DNA of 64,000 bases from Acinetobacter defluvii (GTDB lineage Bacteria; Pseudomonadota; Gammaproteobacteria; Pseudomonadales; Moraxellaceae), in NCBI RefSeq assembly GCF_001704615.3, contig NZ_CP029397.2, forward strand, positions 186,001 to 250,000, given 5' to 3'. Positions 35,556 to 46,454 of the stretch are shown in pieces; position 1 is the first letter of the stretch; each line of letters opens with the position of its first letter. A program made the position numbers and the translations under genes. Below the pieces are notes generated by a model. It saw only the letters and a program-made list of their open reading frames with translations, ran no database searches and was not told the DNA's origin.

Positions 35556-36524
35556 ATCATCATCTTGATCCGTTTCACCACGATAGACTTTGACTTCCTG
35601 AACAGGATAAGGAATTGAAATATTATGCTCAGCAAAAGAGCGAACGACTTCCTCTTGTACTTTGCTCACGGATGCAGAGGTCGTAGTTTCAGTGGTATTT
35701 ACCCACCATTGTACTTTGAGATTTACAGAGAAATCTGCCAAAGCAGCCACGTTGACACTAAAGATAGGCTGGCTAAGAATGGTTTGATCATGATCCAAAA
35801 TTTTCATGATAATGTTTTTGGCTTCTTGAACATTATCCTCATAGCCAATACCGACCACAAATTCACAGCGACGACGTGCATAGGCGGTATTCACAATAAC
35901 CGCACTGGTATAAACCGTTGCATTTGGAATTACGATACGGCGACCATCGGGAGATTGTAAAAAAGTCGCACGAATCTGAATATCCTCAACAGTTCCTTCT
36001 AGATTATTGACCACAATGCTATCGCCAATTTTAAAGGGTTCGCCAAGCAAAATTAAAATACCTGATAACATGTTTTGGAAAATGTCTTTGAAGGCAAAAC
36101 CAATCGCAACTGAACCAATTCCCAAAGCACTCATCAATTGACCAGGCGTAAAACCAGGAATAGCAATCACCATGGCGATCAGAAAACCAAAGAAAATGAT
36201 AAAGGTACTACCAACACGGTTCAGCACTAATACTAAATTTTGTCGAGTATAAGAGCGATTTTCTAAAGTTTTACGCACAAATAATTTAAATACTTTGGAA
36301 AGTAACCAGAAAATGATCAGTACTACAAACGCAATGCAGAAATAAGGTACACGCTCCCAAAAACCATCCATAATTTTGTCGATGGTGGTATAGGCATCAT
36401 TATACTTTGCCGTGTGTTTAATGACGGTTGCAGCAGTTTTTTCACCTGCATCGTGTAGCAGTTGCGTAGTATCTTGGGCGACTTCACTTAACTTGGTTGA
36501 TTCTTCAGCCACTATAAAATCCAA
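35529..36524 (-). CDS. MscS-type mechanosensitive channel
   Basis: This 331-aa inner-membrane channel has three hydrophobic segments (about 58-80, 100-120 and 130-150), the pore helix region (LMSALGIGSVAIGFAFKDIF) and a beta-domain opening with LGEPFKIGDSIVV. It would release solutes on osmotic down-shock. The start is uncertain: a TTG at 36524 or a GTG at 36512, neither with a strong ribosome site. The C-terminal tail is charged. Confidence 0.9.
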   Translation of the reverse strand: MDFIVAEESTKLSEVAQDTTQLLHDAGEKTAATVIKHTAKYNDAYTTIDKIMDGFWERVPYFCIAFVVLIIFWLLSKVFKLFVRKTLENRSYTRQNLVLVLNRVGSTFIIFFGFLIAMVIAIPGFTPGQLMSALGIGSVAIGFAFKDIFQNMLSGILILLGEPFKIGDSIVVNNLEGTVEDIQIRATFLQSPDGRRIVIPNATVYTSAVIVNTAYARRRCEFVVGIGYEDNVQEAKNIIMKILDHDQTILSQPIFSVNVAALADFSVNLKVQWWVNTTETTTSASVSKVQEEVVRSFAEHNISIPYPVQEVKVYRGETDQDDDSGRAKQTP

Positions 36525-36970
36525 TAGAATAGAAGGTTAAATTATTCTGTCTGAAATTTTGACAAAATAAACTGTAACAAGGGAGAGGCTCACAATCAGT
36601 CGAATAACTGTTGTGTTTCGTTAAAAATACACTGTGCTTTGTTGAAGGATTTTACTTGAGTTTTTACGTTTCACCCATTCCAACAAAATAAGAAAAGCAC
36701 AGTTGAGCAAAAAAACATAACAATTCGCAGGTACACACGAACAGCACTAAATTATAAGATCAAAAAAGTACCAGAGATATTGAAAATTCGGATGTTTTTG
36801 CAAATGACGCAGCAATTTCCGATGATTAAAGTGGATAGCCCATCTACGATCAAAGCACAATTGCTATGCAAAATATACTATCGTAATACTGAAAACATGC
36901 AGCAAATAAAACCAATAACGTAGGCATACATCCTGTGATGGGATGATAATATCAAGGAAGGACGTAGAAT
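36525..36970. other. Intergenic region between mscS-like gene and acs
   Basis: 446 bp separate divergent genes. The only clear element is the acs ribosome site AAGGAAGGA at 36954-36962. No gene, strong palindrome or consensus promoter was found. Confidence 0.4.
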
Positions 36971-38914
36971 ATGAAAGAGATCTATCCTGTACCAGAACAA
37001 TTTGTAAAAACAGCAAGAACCAATGAACAGCAGTATTTTGAGCGTTATCAACAGTCTATTGATGATCCTGAAATGTTTTGGGCAGAAGCTGCAAAGAAAC
37101 TGGATTGGATCAAACCATTTACCCAAGTCAAAAATACCAGTTATGATCGAGAGAATTTTAAAATTGAATGGTTTGCAGATGGGCAGCTTAATGTCAGTGC
37201 AAACTGTTTGGATCGACATTTAAAAGAACATCCATTAAAGCCTGCAATCATTTGGGAAGGCGATCATCCTTCACGTCATAAAATTATTTCTTTTGTTGAA
37301 TTGCATGATGAAGTCTGTCGCTTTGCCAATGTCTTAAAAAAACATGGAGTAAAAAAAGGCGATCGTGTCGTACTCTATATGCCAATGGTACCTGAAACAA
37401 CCATTGCAATGTTGGCATGTACGCGTATTGGTGCAGTGCATTGCGTGGTCTTTGGGGGGTTTTCACCCGACTCGTTGGCGAGCCGAATTGAAGACAGTCA
37501 GGCAAAATTAATTATTACAGCAGATTCAGGACTGCGTGGTGGCAAACCCATTCCGATCAAAGAAAATGTGAATGCAGCTTTGAATTTAAAAGGAACAGAA
37601 TCGGTTGAAACTGTGCTTACTGTGTATCGCACAGGTGAACCCATCGAGATGAAAGAAGGGCGTGATTTGTGGTATCACATGGAAATCATGACCGTCACGG
37701 ATGATTGCCCGCCTGAACCGATGAATGCTGAAGATCCGTTATTTATTCTTTATACTTCAGGTTCAACAGGTAAACCCAAAGGTGTATTACATACGACAGG
37801 GGGATATCTGACTTACGTGAATTGTACATTTCGTGAAATTTTTGATATTAAACAAGATGATGTTTTTTGGTGTACTGCTGATGTAGGCTGGATTACAGGG
37901 CATTCCTATGTGCTTTATGGACCACTTTCTAATGGAACAACCACTTTAATTTCAGAAGGGGTTCCACAGTATCCAACGTGGGCACGTACAGGGCATATCG
38001 TTGACAAACACCATGTCACGATTTTATATACTGCACCCACTGCCATCCGTGCCATGATGCGTGAGGGTGATGCATATATTCGTGAAAGTGATCGTAGTAG
38101 TTTACGTTTACTAGGGTCGGTAGGAGAGCCGATTAATCCTGAAGCGTGGAATTGGTATTATACTGTGGTGGGTGAAAGTCGTTGCCCAATTGTGGACACA
38201 TGGTGGCAAACGGAAACAGGAGGGATTCTCATTTCACCTTTGCCGGGTGCAACTGCACTCAAACCGGGTTCGGCAACACGTCCATTCTTTGGGGTGCAAC
38301 CTGCTTTGGTGGATGCTGATGGGGTTGAACTTGAAGGCGAAGCTGAAGGCAATTTAATTATTAAAGATTCTTGGCCAGGGCAAATGCGTACCATTTGGGG
38401 CGATCCTGAGCGTTTTATTGAGGCATATTTCTCTACTTATCCAGGGAGTTACTTTACAGGTGATGGTGCACGTCGTGACAAAGATGGTTATTATTGGATC
38501 ACAGGACGGGTAGATGATGTTCTTAATGTTTCAGGGCATCGTTTGGGTACAGCAGAAATAGAAAGTGCTTTGGTTGCGCATGAATTGGTCGCAGAGTCTG
38601 CTGTGGTGGGTATGCCGCATGATATTAAAGGTCAAGGAATCGCAGCCTATGTGACTTTACAAGCTGATGCCAATGAAACCGATGAGTTGCGTAAAGAGTT
38701 GGTAAGTTGGGTACGTAGAGTTTTAGGACCTGTGGCAACACCTGATGCGATCTATTGGGCACCTGCATTGCCTAAAACCCGTTCAGGTAAAATCATGCGC
38801 CGTATTCTGCGTAAGATTGCAGCCAATGAGCTGGACAGTTTAGGCGATACTTCGACTTTGGCTGATCCAAGTGTGGTCGATCAATTAATCAAAGAAGTAC
38901 AAGCACATCCATAG
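36971..38914 (+). CDS. acs: Acetyl-CoA synthetase
   Basis: This 647-aa AMP-forming ligase turns acetate, ATP and CoA into acetyl-CoA. Signatures include the adenylate P-loop [14 protein letters not shown] near residue 260, WWQTETGG near 408, [14 protein letters not shown] near 495, and [16 protein letters not shown] near 600 with the Lys that is acetylated in this family. The length is standard. A CrbR/ErdR-like regulator gene sits 10 kb away; such regulators control acs elsewhere. Confidence 0.96.
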   Translation: MKEIYPVPEQFVKTARTNEQQYFERYQQSIDDPEMFWAEAAKKLDWIKPFTQVKNTSYDRENFKIEWFADGQLNVSANCLDRHLKEHPLKPAIIWEGDHPSRHKIISFVELHDEVCRFANVLKKHGVKKGDRVVLYMPMVPETTIAMLACTRIGAVHCVVFGGFSPDSLASRIEDSQAKLIITADSGLRGGKPIPIKENVNAALNLKGTESVETVLTVYRTGEPIEMKEGRDLWYHMEIMTVTDDCPPEPMNAEDPLFILYTSGSTGKPKGVLHTTGGYLTYVNCTFREIFDIKQDDVFWCTADVGWITGHSYVLYGPLSNGTTTLISEGVPQYPTWARTGHIVDKHHVTILYTAPTAIRAMMREGDAYIRESDRSSLRLLGSVGEPINPEAWNWYYTVVGESRCPIVDTWWQTETGGILISPLPGATALKPGSATRPFFGVQPALVDADGVELEGEAEGNLIIKDSWPGQMRTIWGDPERFIEAYFSTYPGSYFTGDGARRDKDGYYWITGRVDDVLNVSGHRLGTAEIESALVAHELVAESAVVGMPHDIKGQGIAAYVTLQADANETDELRKELVSWVRRVLGPVATPDAIYWAPALPKTRSGKIMRRILRKIAANELDSLGDTSTLADPSVVDQLIKEVQAHP

Positions 38915-38937
38915 TTTTTACAGTTTTAATCTGTGTT

Positions 38938-38971
38938 GAATACCGTTAGAACATTTCTAGCGGTATTTTTT
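38938..38971 (+). terminator. Terminator after acs
   Basis: AATACCGTTAGAA and TTCTAGCGGTATT pair with one G-T position; a T-run follows. Confidence 0.82.
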
Positions 38972-39433
38972 ATGGCTTAATTTATATTTTTAGAAGGCGA
39001 ACATAGCACAAGATTATGTCTATTTTTAGATTGATTTAATATGGATTCAATTTTTTGATCACATAACCATTCAAATAAGTTACCCATAAAACTACAAGAT
39101 GTAACCTAAAAAATGGCAAATGTGTGTTTTTGTACTGATGTAATATTTTGTTTAAATTTTATTATTTTAAAATCATATAAAATCAGTTGGAATTTTATAA
39201 TTTTATAGAAATATATGTAACTTTATAATTTTATTTAATTTTTATTTTTTACAGAGGTGAGTATTGAATTATAAAAATTAGTTGAATAAAAATATGCAAG
39301 TGTCTTTTTAAGTTGCCCTACAAAAAGCTCAAATTTTAACGGAAAAATAATATATTATTATAATTAAATGTTAATACTGAATTCCTTTTTATTTCAAATG
39401 ATAGCGCTTCTGAGAATGAAGATTGAGGAATAA
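38972..39433. other. AT-rich intergenic region before the TetR gene
   Basis: 462 bp of very AT-rich sequence. I see no gene. A GAGGAAT ribosome site lies just before the TetR start. Such AT-rich DNA upstream of pilus loci is often bound by H-NS-type proteins; that is inference. Confidence 0.35.
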
Positions 39434-40057
39434 ATGAAAGAGCAAGCTTTATTAGAACGAATTTTTCCGAGTAAAAAAAATGAAGTCAAACGAGCGATAC
39501 TTTATGATGCCTTAAAATGTTTTACTCAATTTGGTGCAGATAGCACCACGATTGAAATGATCAAACAACAGTCGAATATGAGTATTGGTTCGATTTATCA
39601 CCATTTTAAAAATAAAGAAGGAATTTTAGCTGCATTATTTTTTGCAGCGATTGATGATCTCAATCATGTGCGAGAACAGCAACTAATTCAATCCCATAAC
39701 TCCAAGGAAAGTGTGATTGCGGTGATTTTTAGTTATATTGATTGGATTGATGACCATCCACATTTTGCTGAAATTATGTTGACACGTGAATTAGATATTA
39801 TGCACAGTGAACATGCTGAAAGCTTTAAAAAAAGAAAAAGTATGTATAGAAAAAGACTGATTAATTGGTTTTCTATTCCTCAAAATATACAAGATGTGCA
39901 ACATATCCCCAAAGAGTTGATTCCTTCTCTAGTTTTGGGGGTGACTGAACATTATGCAAAATCATGGTTACTCGGACAGACGAAATCCCCACCTGAGCAT
40001 TTAAAAGAAGAGTTGGCGCTAATGACTTGGGGGCTATTGGAATCTTATCAGTTTTAA
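39434..40057 (+). CDS. TetR-family regulator upstream of the Csu operon
   Basis: This 207-aa repressor-type protein has an N-terminal helix-turn-helix (ALKCFTQFGADSTTIEMIKQ and SIGSIYHHFKNKEGILAAL, about 25-65) and a variable ligand domain. A TetR-type gene stands upstream of csuA/B in A. baumannii as well. It is separated from the pilus operon by 300 bp of AT-rich DNA. Control of the pilus genes is inferred from position. Confidence 0.88.
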   Translation: MKEQALLERIFPSKKNEVKRAILYDALKCFTQFGADSTTIEMIKQQSNMSIGSIYHHFKNKEGILAALFFAAIDDLNHVREQQLIQSHNSKESVIAVIFSYIDWIDDHPHFAEIMLTRELDIMHSEHAESFKKRKSMYRKRLINWFSIPQNIQDVQHIPKELIPSLVLGVTEHYAKSWLLGQTKSPPEHLKEELALMTWGLLESYQF

Positions 40058-40357
40058 ATTAATATACAAAATCATGTGAAATATTGTGTAATAATTATTG
40101 TTAAAATATTATTCTAATCCTGTTTCTCAACTTATATTATTTTTGTATTAATTATTTGTTTTAATTTGATAATTATATTTTTGCTTAAACGTATTTTATT
40201 GATATTCATATTAATAATAAAATTTAAAAATTCAATCTTATACATTTTTTATCTTATTTTATTGTTAAATAATGTACATTGATTTGAAATGATTCACAAA
40301 AGTACAAAATAATACAATATAGATAACATATTTTTTTACCTAACTACGGGTGATTTT
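40058..40357. other. AT-rich upstream region of the Csu operon
   Basis: 300 bp with no gene. It must contain the pilus operon promoter, but no consensus promoter is clear enough to place. Confidence 0.4.
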
Positions 40358-40888
40358 ATGAAAAAGACTCATGTATTGGCTTCTGGATTGTTGGTTGCTT
40401 CTTCATTACTTGCAGCGCCTGCTATGGCAGCGATTACAGGACAAGTAGATGTAAAGTTAAAAATTTCTGCGGGTTGTACTGTAGAAAATGCTGAAGTCGA
40501 AGGTAACATGAACAAATTTGGTGTGCTTGATTTCGGTCAATCTTCATCAACTTGGGCAAACGTATTAACCGCTGAGGTCGCATCTGCGGGCGATGGTGGT
40601 GACTTAACTGTTGTGTGTGATGAGAGTGTTGGACAATTTAACGTTAGCGTAAATGGTGGTGAACGTAGTAATCGTACATTATCCAATGCGACTGATACCG
40701 TTAACTATAATGTGTATCAAGATGCCGGACGTACTCAACTTTACGCAATTGATCAAAATGTACCTTTTACTGTAGGTACGGGCAATACGCCAGTAAAAGT
40801 CCCAATGTTTGGTGCAGTACCTGCAAATGCTACTGCAGTTTCAGAAGGGGATTATAAAGATACTTTACTTGTAACAGTTTCTTTCTAA
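40358..40888 (+). CDS. csuA/B: Csu major pilin subunit CsuA/B
   Basis: This 176-aa secreted pilin of the spore-coat-U (SCPU) type has a signal peptide (THVLASGLLVASSLLAAPAMA). It has the conserved first Cys region KISAGCTVENA, a second Cys in LTVVCDES, and the C-terminal donor strand YKDTLLVTVSF. It is first in a six-gene cluster whose order and sizes match the archaic chaperone-usher Csu pilus used for attachment to abiotic surfaces and biofilm formation. Being first and the closest to consensus, it is probably the main rod subunit. Confidence 0.9.
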   Translation: MKKTHVLASGLLVASSLLAAPAMAAITGQVDVKLKISAGCTVENAEVEGNMNKFGVLDFGQSSSTWANVLTAEVASAGDGGDLTVVCDESVGQFNVSVNGGERSNRTLSNATDTVNYNVYQDAGRTQLYAIDQNVPFTVGTGNTPVKVPMFGAVPANATAVSEGDYKDTLLVTVSF

Positions 40889-40912
40889 TTTCAAAAAGGT
40901 AAGGAGTTGGGT

Positions 40913-41470
40913 ATGTTTAAAAGCATGAAACTCAAAACCCTCTGCTTGAGTGGATGTGTTTTTTTAAATACCCAATTTGTGTATGCAGGTTCTGGAAGTG
41001 TGAGCTTAAAAAGTGAAATTACTTTAGAGCCTGCGTGCTTGATTAACCAAAAGAACGCTTTGCAAGGTGAGCATATTCCTCAATTAGGATTATTAGATTT
41101 TGGTGAACAAGGTTCAGCTTTTACCCATGCATCAGCGATTTTAAGTAATGAATTTAATAATGCGATCTCTATTTTATGTCCTGAAGGTAGCCATGTAAAA
41201 GTCGTGTTTAATGCAGGATTAAATGCAACACAAGTTCCTCCTCAGTTTGCAGCTGAATACCAACGTGCCATGGCGAATGGCGCTGGAGAATATATTGCAT
41301 ATCAGATTTATGAAAATAATAAAGCTGGAAAGGTGCTTACACCCGAAGCATCCCTCGACTTTTTAGGGGGAGATGAATATGTTTTTCGTATTTATGCGGA
41401 AGCTGTAAATCTACAGTCGCTTTCCAAAGGTGAATATAGCGACCAAATTACGATTAGTGTGAATTTTTAA
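40913..41470 (+). CDS. csuA: Csu minor pilin CsuA
   Basis: This 185-aa SCPU-type pilin subunit has a signal peptide (SMKLKTLCLSGCVFLNTQFVYA), LEPACLINQ, a second Cys in SILCPEGSHV, and donor strand YSDQITISVNF. The ATG at 40913 follows AAGGAG by six bases; an in-frame TTG at 40907 overlaps no ribosome site. It is 24 nt after csuA/B and likely forms part of the pilus tip region. Confidence 0.86.
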   Translation: MFKSMKLKTLCLSGCVFLNTQFVYAGSGSVSLKSEITLEPACLINQKNALQGEHIPQLGLLDFGEQGSAFTHASAILSNEFNNAISILCPEGSHVKVVFNAGLNATQVPPQFAAEYQRAMANGAGEYIAYQIYENNKAGKVLTPEASLDFLGGDEYVFRIYAEAVNLQSLSKGEYSDQITISVNF

Positions 41471-41495
41471 CGACTAGTTTTTAATAGTAGGGTAG

Positions 41496-42032
41496 ATGTC
41501 TATGTTTAAACAGCTATTAAAAATGACAACGCCTATTTTTTTATTATTTTATTCAATGGCATGTGTTGCTGAACCATCAGCCACGATTGAGGTCAGTGCA
41601 CAAATTGAGGCGGGTTGTGTTTTTCAACAATCACCCATAGGGCTGAATTTTGGGATACATGCGTCAACTGCTCAAGAAAGCACAGTAACAGCAAATATAA
41701 GTAATACACAGCAAACGTGGAAAATTGAGTGTACGCCGAATACACCCGTCAATATCACTTTTGGAAATGGAAAAAGTGTAAATACCCAGACACAAAACCG
41801 ACGACTTAAGCATAACTCTGCTGAGCATTATCTGGATTATATGTTGTACCAAGATGCTAATTTAAGCCAGCCCATAGGCACTACCAGCGATAATACTTTA
41901 ACCAAGCAAAGCACAACACAAAACTATTTACTCGACTTTCAAATTTATGGTGTGGTGGATTTAAGTCAAGGGGCAGTGAATAAAATGCCTGGTCAATATA
42001 CAGATGACGTTTTAATTACGATTACATGGTGA
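41496..42032 (+). CDS. csuB: Csu minor pilin CsuB
   Basis: This 178-aa SCPU-type pilin has a signal peptide ending near CVAEP, EAGCVFQQSPIGLNFG, KIECTPNTPVNI (second Cys) and C-terminal YTDDVLITITW. A second ATG at 41502 has better spacing to AGTAGGG and may be the true start. It sits between csuA and the chaperone gene, as in known Csu clusters. Confidence 0.86.
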   Translation: MSMFKQLLKMTTPIFLLFYSMACVAEPSATIEVSAQIEAGCVFQQSPIGLNFGIHASTAQESTVTANISNTQQTWKIECTPNTPVNITFGNGKSVNTQTQNRRLKHNSAEHYLDYMLYQDANLSQPIGTTSDNTLTKQSTTQNYLLDFQIYGVVDLSQGAVNKMPGQYTDDVLITITW

Positions 42033-42037
42033 GATTA

Positions 42038-42841
42038 ATGAAAAACTTTTTTAAGCAACCCTCTTCCATTCACCAGTTATTGACACGCGTTGTTACTGTT
42101 GCTGCGATGTTGAGTCCTGCTGTGGCATATAGCCAAGCGAATTTTCTCATTTGGCCGATTTATCCTGTGATTGAAAATAATCAAAAAGCGGTCGCTGTAT
42201 GGTTAGAAAATGTCGGAGATAGTCCTGCAACGGTTCAAGTCCGAGTATTTAAGTGGAGTCAAGATCAACACAAAGAACAGTTTTCAACCCAACAAGAAAT
42301 TATCCCGAGTCCCCCGATTGTAAAAATTCCTGCGGGGACGAAGCAAATGATTCGTTTGACACGGGCAGTGGCGACGCCTGAACTGAAAGAACATGCTTAT
42401 CGCGTCATTGTGGATGAACTTCCTGTCGCAACAGACGATCAAAATAAAGCCACCAGTGTGAATTTTAAAATGCGCTATTCCATTCCATTATTTACTTATG
42501 GTCAAGGGATTGGAAGTGGTTCAAATCAAGAAACCCAAAAGCAAAATGCAAGAAATCCCTTGGCAAAACCTATTTTAAAATGGAATTTGGCGCAGCACGA
42601 GTCGAAGGATGTTCTTGAGGTGAGTAATTCTGGGGCAATGGTCGCAAGAATTTCTGAGTTTAAAAGTGCAGGTCAGTCTTTTAAAGCACAGGCAGCAAAT
42701 AATGCATATGGCTATGTACTGCCTAATAGCAAAATTTATTTTAATTTAAATGCTGATCTCAAAAATCAACTTTTAAAAAATAATTTATTAGAAGCGGTAG
42801 TGGGTTCAAAGAAAGAAACGGTGACTATTGAAAAACAATAG
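42038..42841 (+). CDS. csuC: Csu periplasmic pilus chaperone CsuC
   Basis: This 267-aa PapD-like chaperone holds unfolded pilins in the periplasm. It shows FLIWPIYPVIENNQKAVAVW (first strand region), VKIPAGTKQMIRLTR (subunit-binding G1 and F1 area) and a second immunoglobulin-like domain from about 170. The ATG at 42038 has GGTGAG upstream; an ATG at 42026 overlaps the csuB stop and is less likely. Confidence 0.9.
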   Translation: MKNFFKQPSSIHQLLTRVVTVAAMLSPAVAYSQANFLIWPIYPVIENNQKAVAVWLENVGDSPATVQVRVFKWSQDQHKEQFSTQQEIIPSPPIVKIPAGTKQMIRLTRAVATPELKEHAYRVIVDELPVATDDQNKATSVNFKMRYSIPLFTYGQGIGSGSNQETQKQNARNPLAKPILKWNLAQHESKDVLEVSNSGAMVARISEFKSAGQSFKAQAANNAYGYVLPNSKIYFNLNADLKNQLLKNNLLEAVVGSKKETVTIEKQ

Positions 42842-42852
42842 GTGTTTGCCAA

Positions 42853-45312
42853 ATGAAAGAGTATGTGAGTTTGAAGCGAAGTACGCTTGCCCAATGTATT
42901 ATCATTATTTTTTGTGCACCAAGTTTTCATTTGCATGCTGAAACTTTTTTAGAAATTCCAGATGCAGTTCAAACCATTCAAGAAATTCCACCGATTAAGC
43001 TATATTTGGATTTGGTGATTAACTCTTATTCAACTCAAAAAGTTGTCACCATCATCGCGGTTGATGATCACTACTATTTACAAAAAATAGTGCTAAATGA
43101 CTTAGATATTAATCCTGAGCATTTTCATACGCAGCAAGCGCTGAAAAGTGAAGATTTGTTGCATCTTGGGATTAATTCTCAGCCTGATGAATGGGTACAA
43201 CTTGATCAACAATCCGAAATAAAAACTGCTTATAACGCAAGTCACCAGCAAATTTTATTGGAAATGCCCTCGAATTGGTTACCTGAGCAACAATTAGGTA
43301 AAGACTATTGGTATAAGCGTACAACTGCACAAAGTGGAATGGGGTTGTTAAATAACTATGATATTTATGTGCAGAAGCCTCATCACCAATCAACCTCATA
43401 TAATATTCTTACTGAACAGCGGTTTTTTAGTCCCTACGGTTCTTTGAAAAATACAGGTAACTTCAGATCCTTTAAAAATTCGATCAATCAAAAGACAGAA
43501 AATGATTACATTCGTTACGACACACATTGGCAATTTGACAGTGAAGACAATATTGCAACCCTAGAAATAGGTGATATTTATTCTGCTAGGAAAAATAGTT
43601 GGACGCAATCTGTGCGCTTAGGAGGCATTCAGTTGCGGCGAAATTATAGTATTCGTCCAGATTTAATTACTTATCCTTTACCACAGTTTACTGGTGAATC
43701 AGCCTTGCCGAGTACGGTGGATTTATTTATTAATGGCTTAAAAAGCTCAACCGATCATATTCAACCGGGGCCATATGTTTTAAACAGTGTCCCTTTTATT
43801 AATGGTCGTGGTGAAGCGGTTGTGGTAACGACGGATGCTGTTGGTCGGCAAGTTTCGACCACAGTTCCTTTTTATGTTTCAGGCGATTTACTTCAACCTA
43901 AACTTTTTGACTATTCTATCTCAGCAGGAAAATTACGTGAGAATTATGGCATAAAAAACTTTGATTATGGTGATCTTATTGGAAGTTTTGATGGGCGCTA
44001 TGGGGTTACTCCTTGGTTGACTGCGGAAGCACATGCTGAAGGAAACAATGATGTATGGAATATGGGTTTTGGACAAGTGTTCAAGCTCTACAATTTTGGT
44101 GTTTTAAATACGTCTTATTCGTATAGCCAAGCCAATGCTAATCAGCACAACCTAGAGCATGATGTCAGTGGGCATCAGTGGACGGTTGGTTATCAATATC
44201 AACAACCTCATTTTGGTTTTAACGCATTACACTCTAAACAAAGTGAAAACTTTAAAAGAGTGGCGAACTATTATACAGATGGTTTGATTTCGATTAATGC
44301 ACAAGAAAGTACTGTTGCCAATATGCACTTTTCCACAAAAAAATCTGGTGCGTTTGGTATTGGTTATTTTGGCATTAAACGTGATGGTTTTGATGATTCA
44401 GAGTTATTAAGTCTATCGTGGGCACCTGTATTGCCGAGCGAGTTAAAAGGTGCAACTTTATCTTTATCTGCCAATCGAGATTTAAAGCAAGATACGTGGA
44501 ATGCTGGTGTTCAACTGACCATACCTTGGGGGCAAACACGAAGTTATTTAAATACAGGTTATCAATATCAGCAAGATGGGCGTAACTCTGCGTATGTAAA
44601 CTATAATTATCAAATGCCTACAGAGGGCGGTTTTGGTGTCAACCTAACACATCGTTATAACGAAGGCTCAGATGGTTATAATCAAGCCCAAGTCAATTAT
44701 CGTAATCGTTATTTTAACCTTCAAGCGGGTATTTCTGGAGATGATAATTATGACCAATGGTATGGTTTAGCAGGTTCTTTGATTTGGATGAAAAATACTA
44801 TTTTTGCAGCCAATCGACTTGGGGAATCATTTTCTCTGATCAGTACCAATGGACATGCCAATATCCCGATTCGTTATGAAAATAACTTGATTGGTGAAAC
44901 CAATAAAAAGGGATATTTATTTGTGCCAAATGTCACGCCTTATTATGGTGCTAAATATTCTATCGATCCACTTAATCTTTCTTCGAACTATGCAACGCCT
45001 GTGGTAGAGCAACGTACAGCAGCCAAACTGGGTACAGGGATTGTGGTTGATTTTCCAGTTAAAAAAGTACAAGCAGGTAGTATTTACTTAAAGCGTGAAA
45101 ATGGTGAGCCCTTACCCGCAGGTGCTGTGGTTTATCAAGAAGGTCGTCAACCTACCTATGTGGGTCTAGACAGTATTGTTTATATTGAAGAATTGGAAAA
45201 GCGGAATATTTTAAAAGTAGATTTGGGGTATGGACAGTCCTGTACAGCTCAGTTTGCCGCAGAGTTAGATCAAGAACAGATCATTACCATTTCAGATGTC
45301 GTGTGTAGGTAG
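42853..45312 (+). CDS. csuD: Csu outer-membrane usher CsuD
   Basis: This 819-aa usher is the outer-membrane pore that assembles and exports pilins. A signal peptide is followed by an N-terminal domain, a long beta-barrel (about 190-690) with the plug and strand repeats VDLFINGLKSSTDHIQPGPY, then C-terminal domains (PVKKVQAGSIYLKRENGEPL). The last residues contain Cys-rich GQSCTAQFAAEL. Size and order fit CsuD, about 830 aa in A. baumannii. Confidence 0.93.
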   Translation: MKEYVSLKRSTLAQCIIIIFCAPSFHLHAETFLEIPDAVQTIQEIPPIKLYLDLVINSYSTQKVVTIIAVDDHYYLQKIVLNDLDINPEHFHTQQALKSEDLLHLGINSQPDEWVQLDQQSEIKTAYNASHQQILLEMPSNWLPEQQLGKDYWYKRTTAQSGMGLLNNYDIYVQKPHHQSTSYNILTEQRFFSPYGSLKNTGNFRSFKNSINQKTENDYIRYDTHWQFDSEDNIATLEIGDIYSARKNSWTQSVRLGGIQLRRNYSIRPDLITYPLPQFTGESALPSTVDLFINGLKSSTDHIQPGPYVLNSVPFINGRGEAVVVTTDAVGRQVSTTVPFYVSGDLLQPKLFDYSISAGKLRENYGIKNFDYGDLIGSFDGRYGVTPWLTAEAHAEGNNDVWNMGFGQVFKLYNFGVLNTSYSYSQANANQHNLEHDVSGHQWTVGYQYQQPHFGFNALHSKQSENFKRVANYYTDGLISINAQESTVANMHFSTKKSGAFGIGYFGIKRDGFDDSELLSLSWAPVLPSELKGATLSLSANRDLKQDTWNAGVQLTIPWGQTRSYLNTGYQYQQDGRNSAYVNYNYQMPTEGGFGVNLTHRYNEGSDGYNQAQVNYRNRYFNLQAGISGDDNYDQWYGLAGSLIWMKNTIFAANRLGESFSLISTNGHANIPIRYENNLIGETNKKGYLFVPNVTPYYGAKYSIDPLNLSSNYATPVVEQRTAAKLGTGIVVDFPVKKVQAGSIYLKRENGEPLPAGAVVYQEGRQPTYVGLDSIVYIEELEKRNILKVDLGYGQSCTAQFAAELDQEQIITISDVVCR

Positions 45313-45322
45313 GAGAAGAAGG

Positions 45323-46318
45323 ATGAAAAATAAATTACTTTCTTTGTTGGCTGTGGGATTCTTAGGTTTACCTGTAGAACAGGCGTTTGCACTAGGTTGC
45401 TCGACTTATACATCTGGCGTACTTTTGGGACCTGAAAGTTCTTTTGACATCCCATCTATAGGAGAACAAATCATGTCAGGAGGATTATCCTGCGAGATTT
45501 TATTGAGCGCCCTTTCAACACAATATATAAAATATAAAGTTATGGATATTCCTGCAGCTTTGATTCACGAGAATGGGATAAATCAGGCAAAGATTATCAT
45601 TAGAGATTCTCAAAATACTATTTTAAAAAATAATTTTGAAAAAGATCTCAGCGAATGGGATTGGCTATCTGCATTTAACGGACCTGATAATAGTATTGCT
45701 TTTAAAATTACTATTAATGAAACAACTAATTTAAAACCTGGAGTTTATACGGGTACCTTAAAAATGAAATGGTATTATTACATTGGTGCTGTTGGAATCG
45801 GTGGTGTTAACCTTTGGACTTATAAGAGTCCTGGTACTTTATGGTTGCCTTTTGTAGGATTGGTGCGATGGGGTACTGGCGAAGACTCTAACATTCCACT
45901 TCAATTAATCGTAGATAAAGACTGTAAGATCAATGCACAAAATATTAATTTTGGTAAGGCTCCCCTAGTTTCCAAGTTTAATCCTGTCACAGGTACAGTA
46001 CAGATCACCTGTTCAGCAGAAACGCCTTATAGTGTTGGGTTGAGTGATGGACAAAACTTTGATCAAACCAGACGTATGCTAAATACAACAGGCAGTGGTT
46101 ATTTACCGTATGAAATTTATAAACATACTACAACTAATCGCTGGGGGCATTTAGGCACTGAACGTTGGGCAAGTGCAGACGCTACATTCAACCCAGGTAT
46201 TTATGATGGTTCTGCTGTTCAAGGCTATGCTTATACTGCTAAAATTATCGATGATGCAAGTAATCCTTCAGTTGTGGGGACATATAAAGACACACTTACC
46301 ATAGAAGTGGCTTTTTAG
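45323..46318 (+). CDS. csuE: Csu tip adhesin CsuE
   Basis: This 331-aa two-domain protein has a signal peptide (NKLLSLLAVGFLGLPVEQAF), an N-terminal adhesin domain (about 25-190) and a C-terminal SCPU pilin domain (DKCKINAQNINFGKAPLV, then ITCSAETPYSVGLSDG and YKDTLTIEVAF). In CsuE the N domain carries hydrophobic finger loops that bind plastics. The ATG at 45323 follows AGGAGAAGAAGG; an ATG at 45296 overlaps csuD and is rejected. Confidence 0.92.
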   Translation: MKNKLLSLLAVGFLGLPVEQAFALGCSTYTSGVLLGPESSFDIPSIGEQIMSGGLSCEILLSALSTQYIKYKVMDIPAALIHENGINQAKIIIRDSQNTILKNNFEKDLSEWDWLSAFNGPDNSIAFKITINETTNLKPGVYTGTLKMKWYYYIGAVGIGGVNLWTYKSPGTLWLPFVGLVRWGTGEDSNIPLQLIVDKDCKINAQNINFGKAPLVSKFNPVTGTVQITCSAETPYSVGLSDGQNFDQTRRMLNTTGSGYLPYEIYKHTTTNRWGHLGTERWASADATFNPGIYDGSAVQGYAYTAKIIDDASNPSVVGTYKDTLTIEVAF

Positions 46319-46376
46319 TATGAACCAAGATAAAAGCTTATAGTTTTAGGCGTTTAAATGATGCTGAGTTGAGCAT

Positions 46377-46408
46377 AAAAAAATCCCTCAAGCCGAGTCA
46401 AGAGGGAA
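46377..46408 (-). terminator. Terminator downstream of sfnG
   Basis: On the minus strand TCCCTC and GAGGGA pair around a 12-nt loop and are followed by seven T. Confidence 0.6.
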
Positions 46409-46454
46409 AAGTTCCACAACTTTTTGATTATTTATTGTTGTTTTGCCATCAAAA

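Noticed and set aside
40358..46318. A new pilus system
   Set aside because: Gene order, sizes and motifs match the known Csu archaic chaperone-usher operon.
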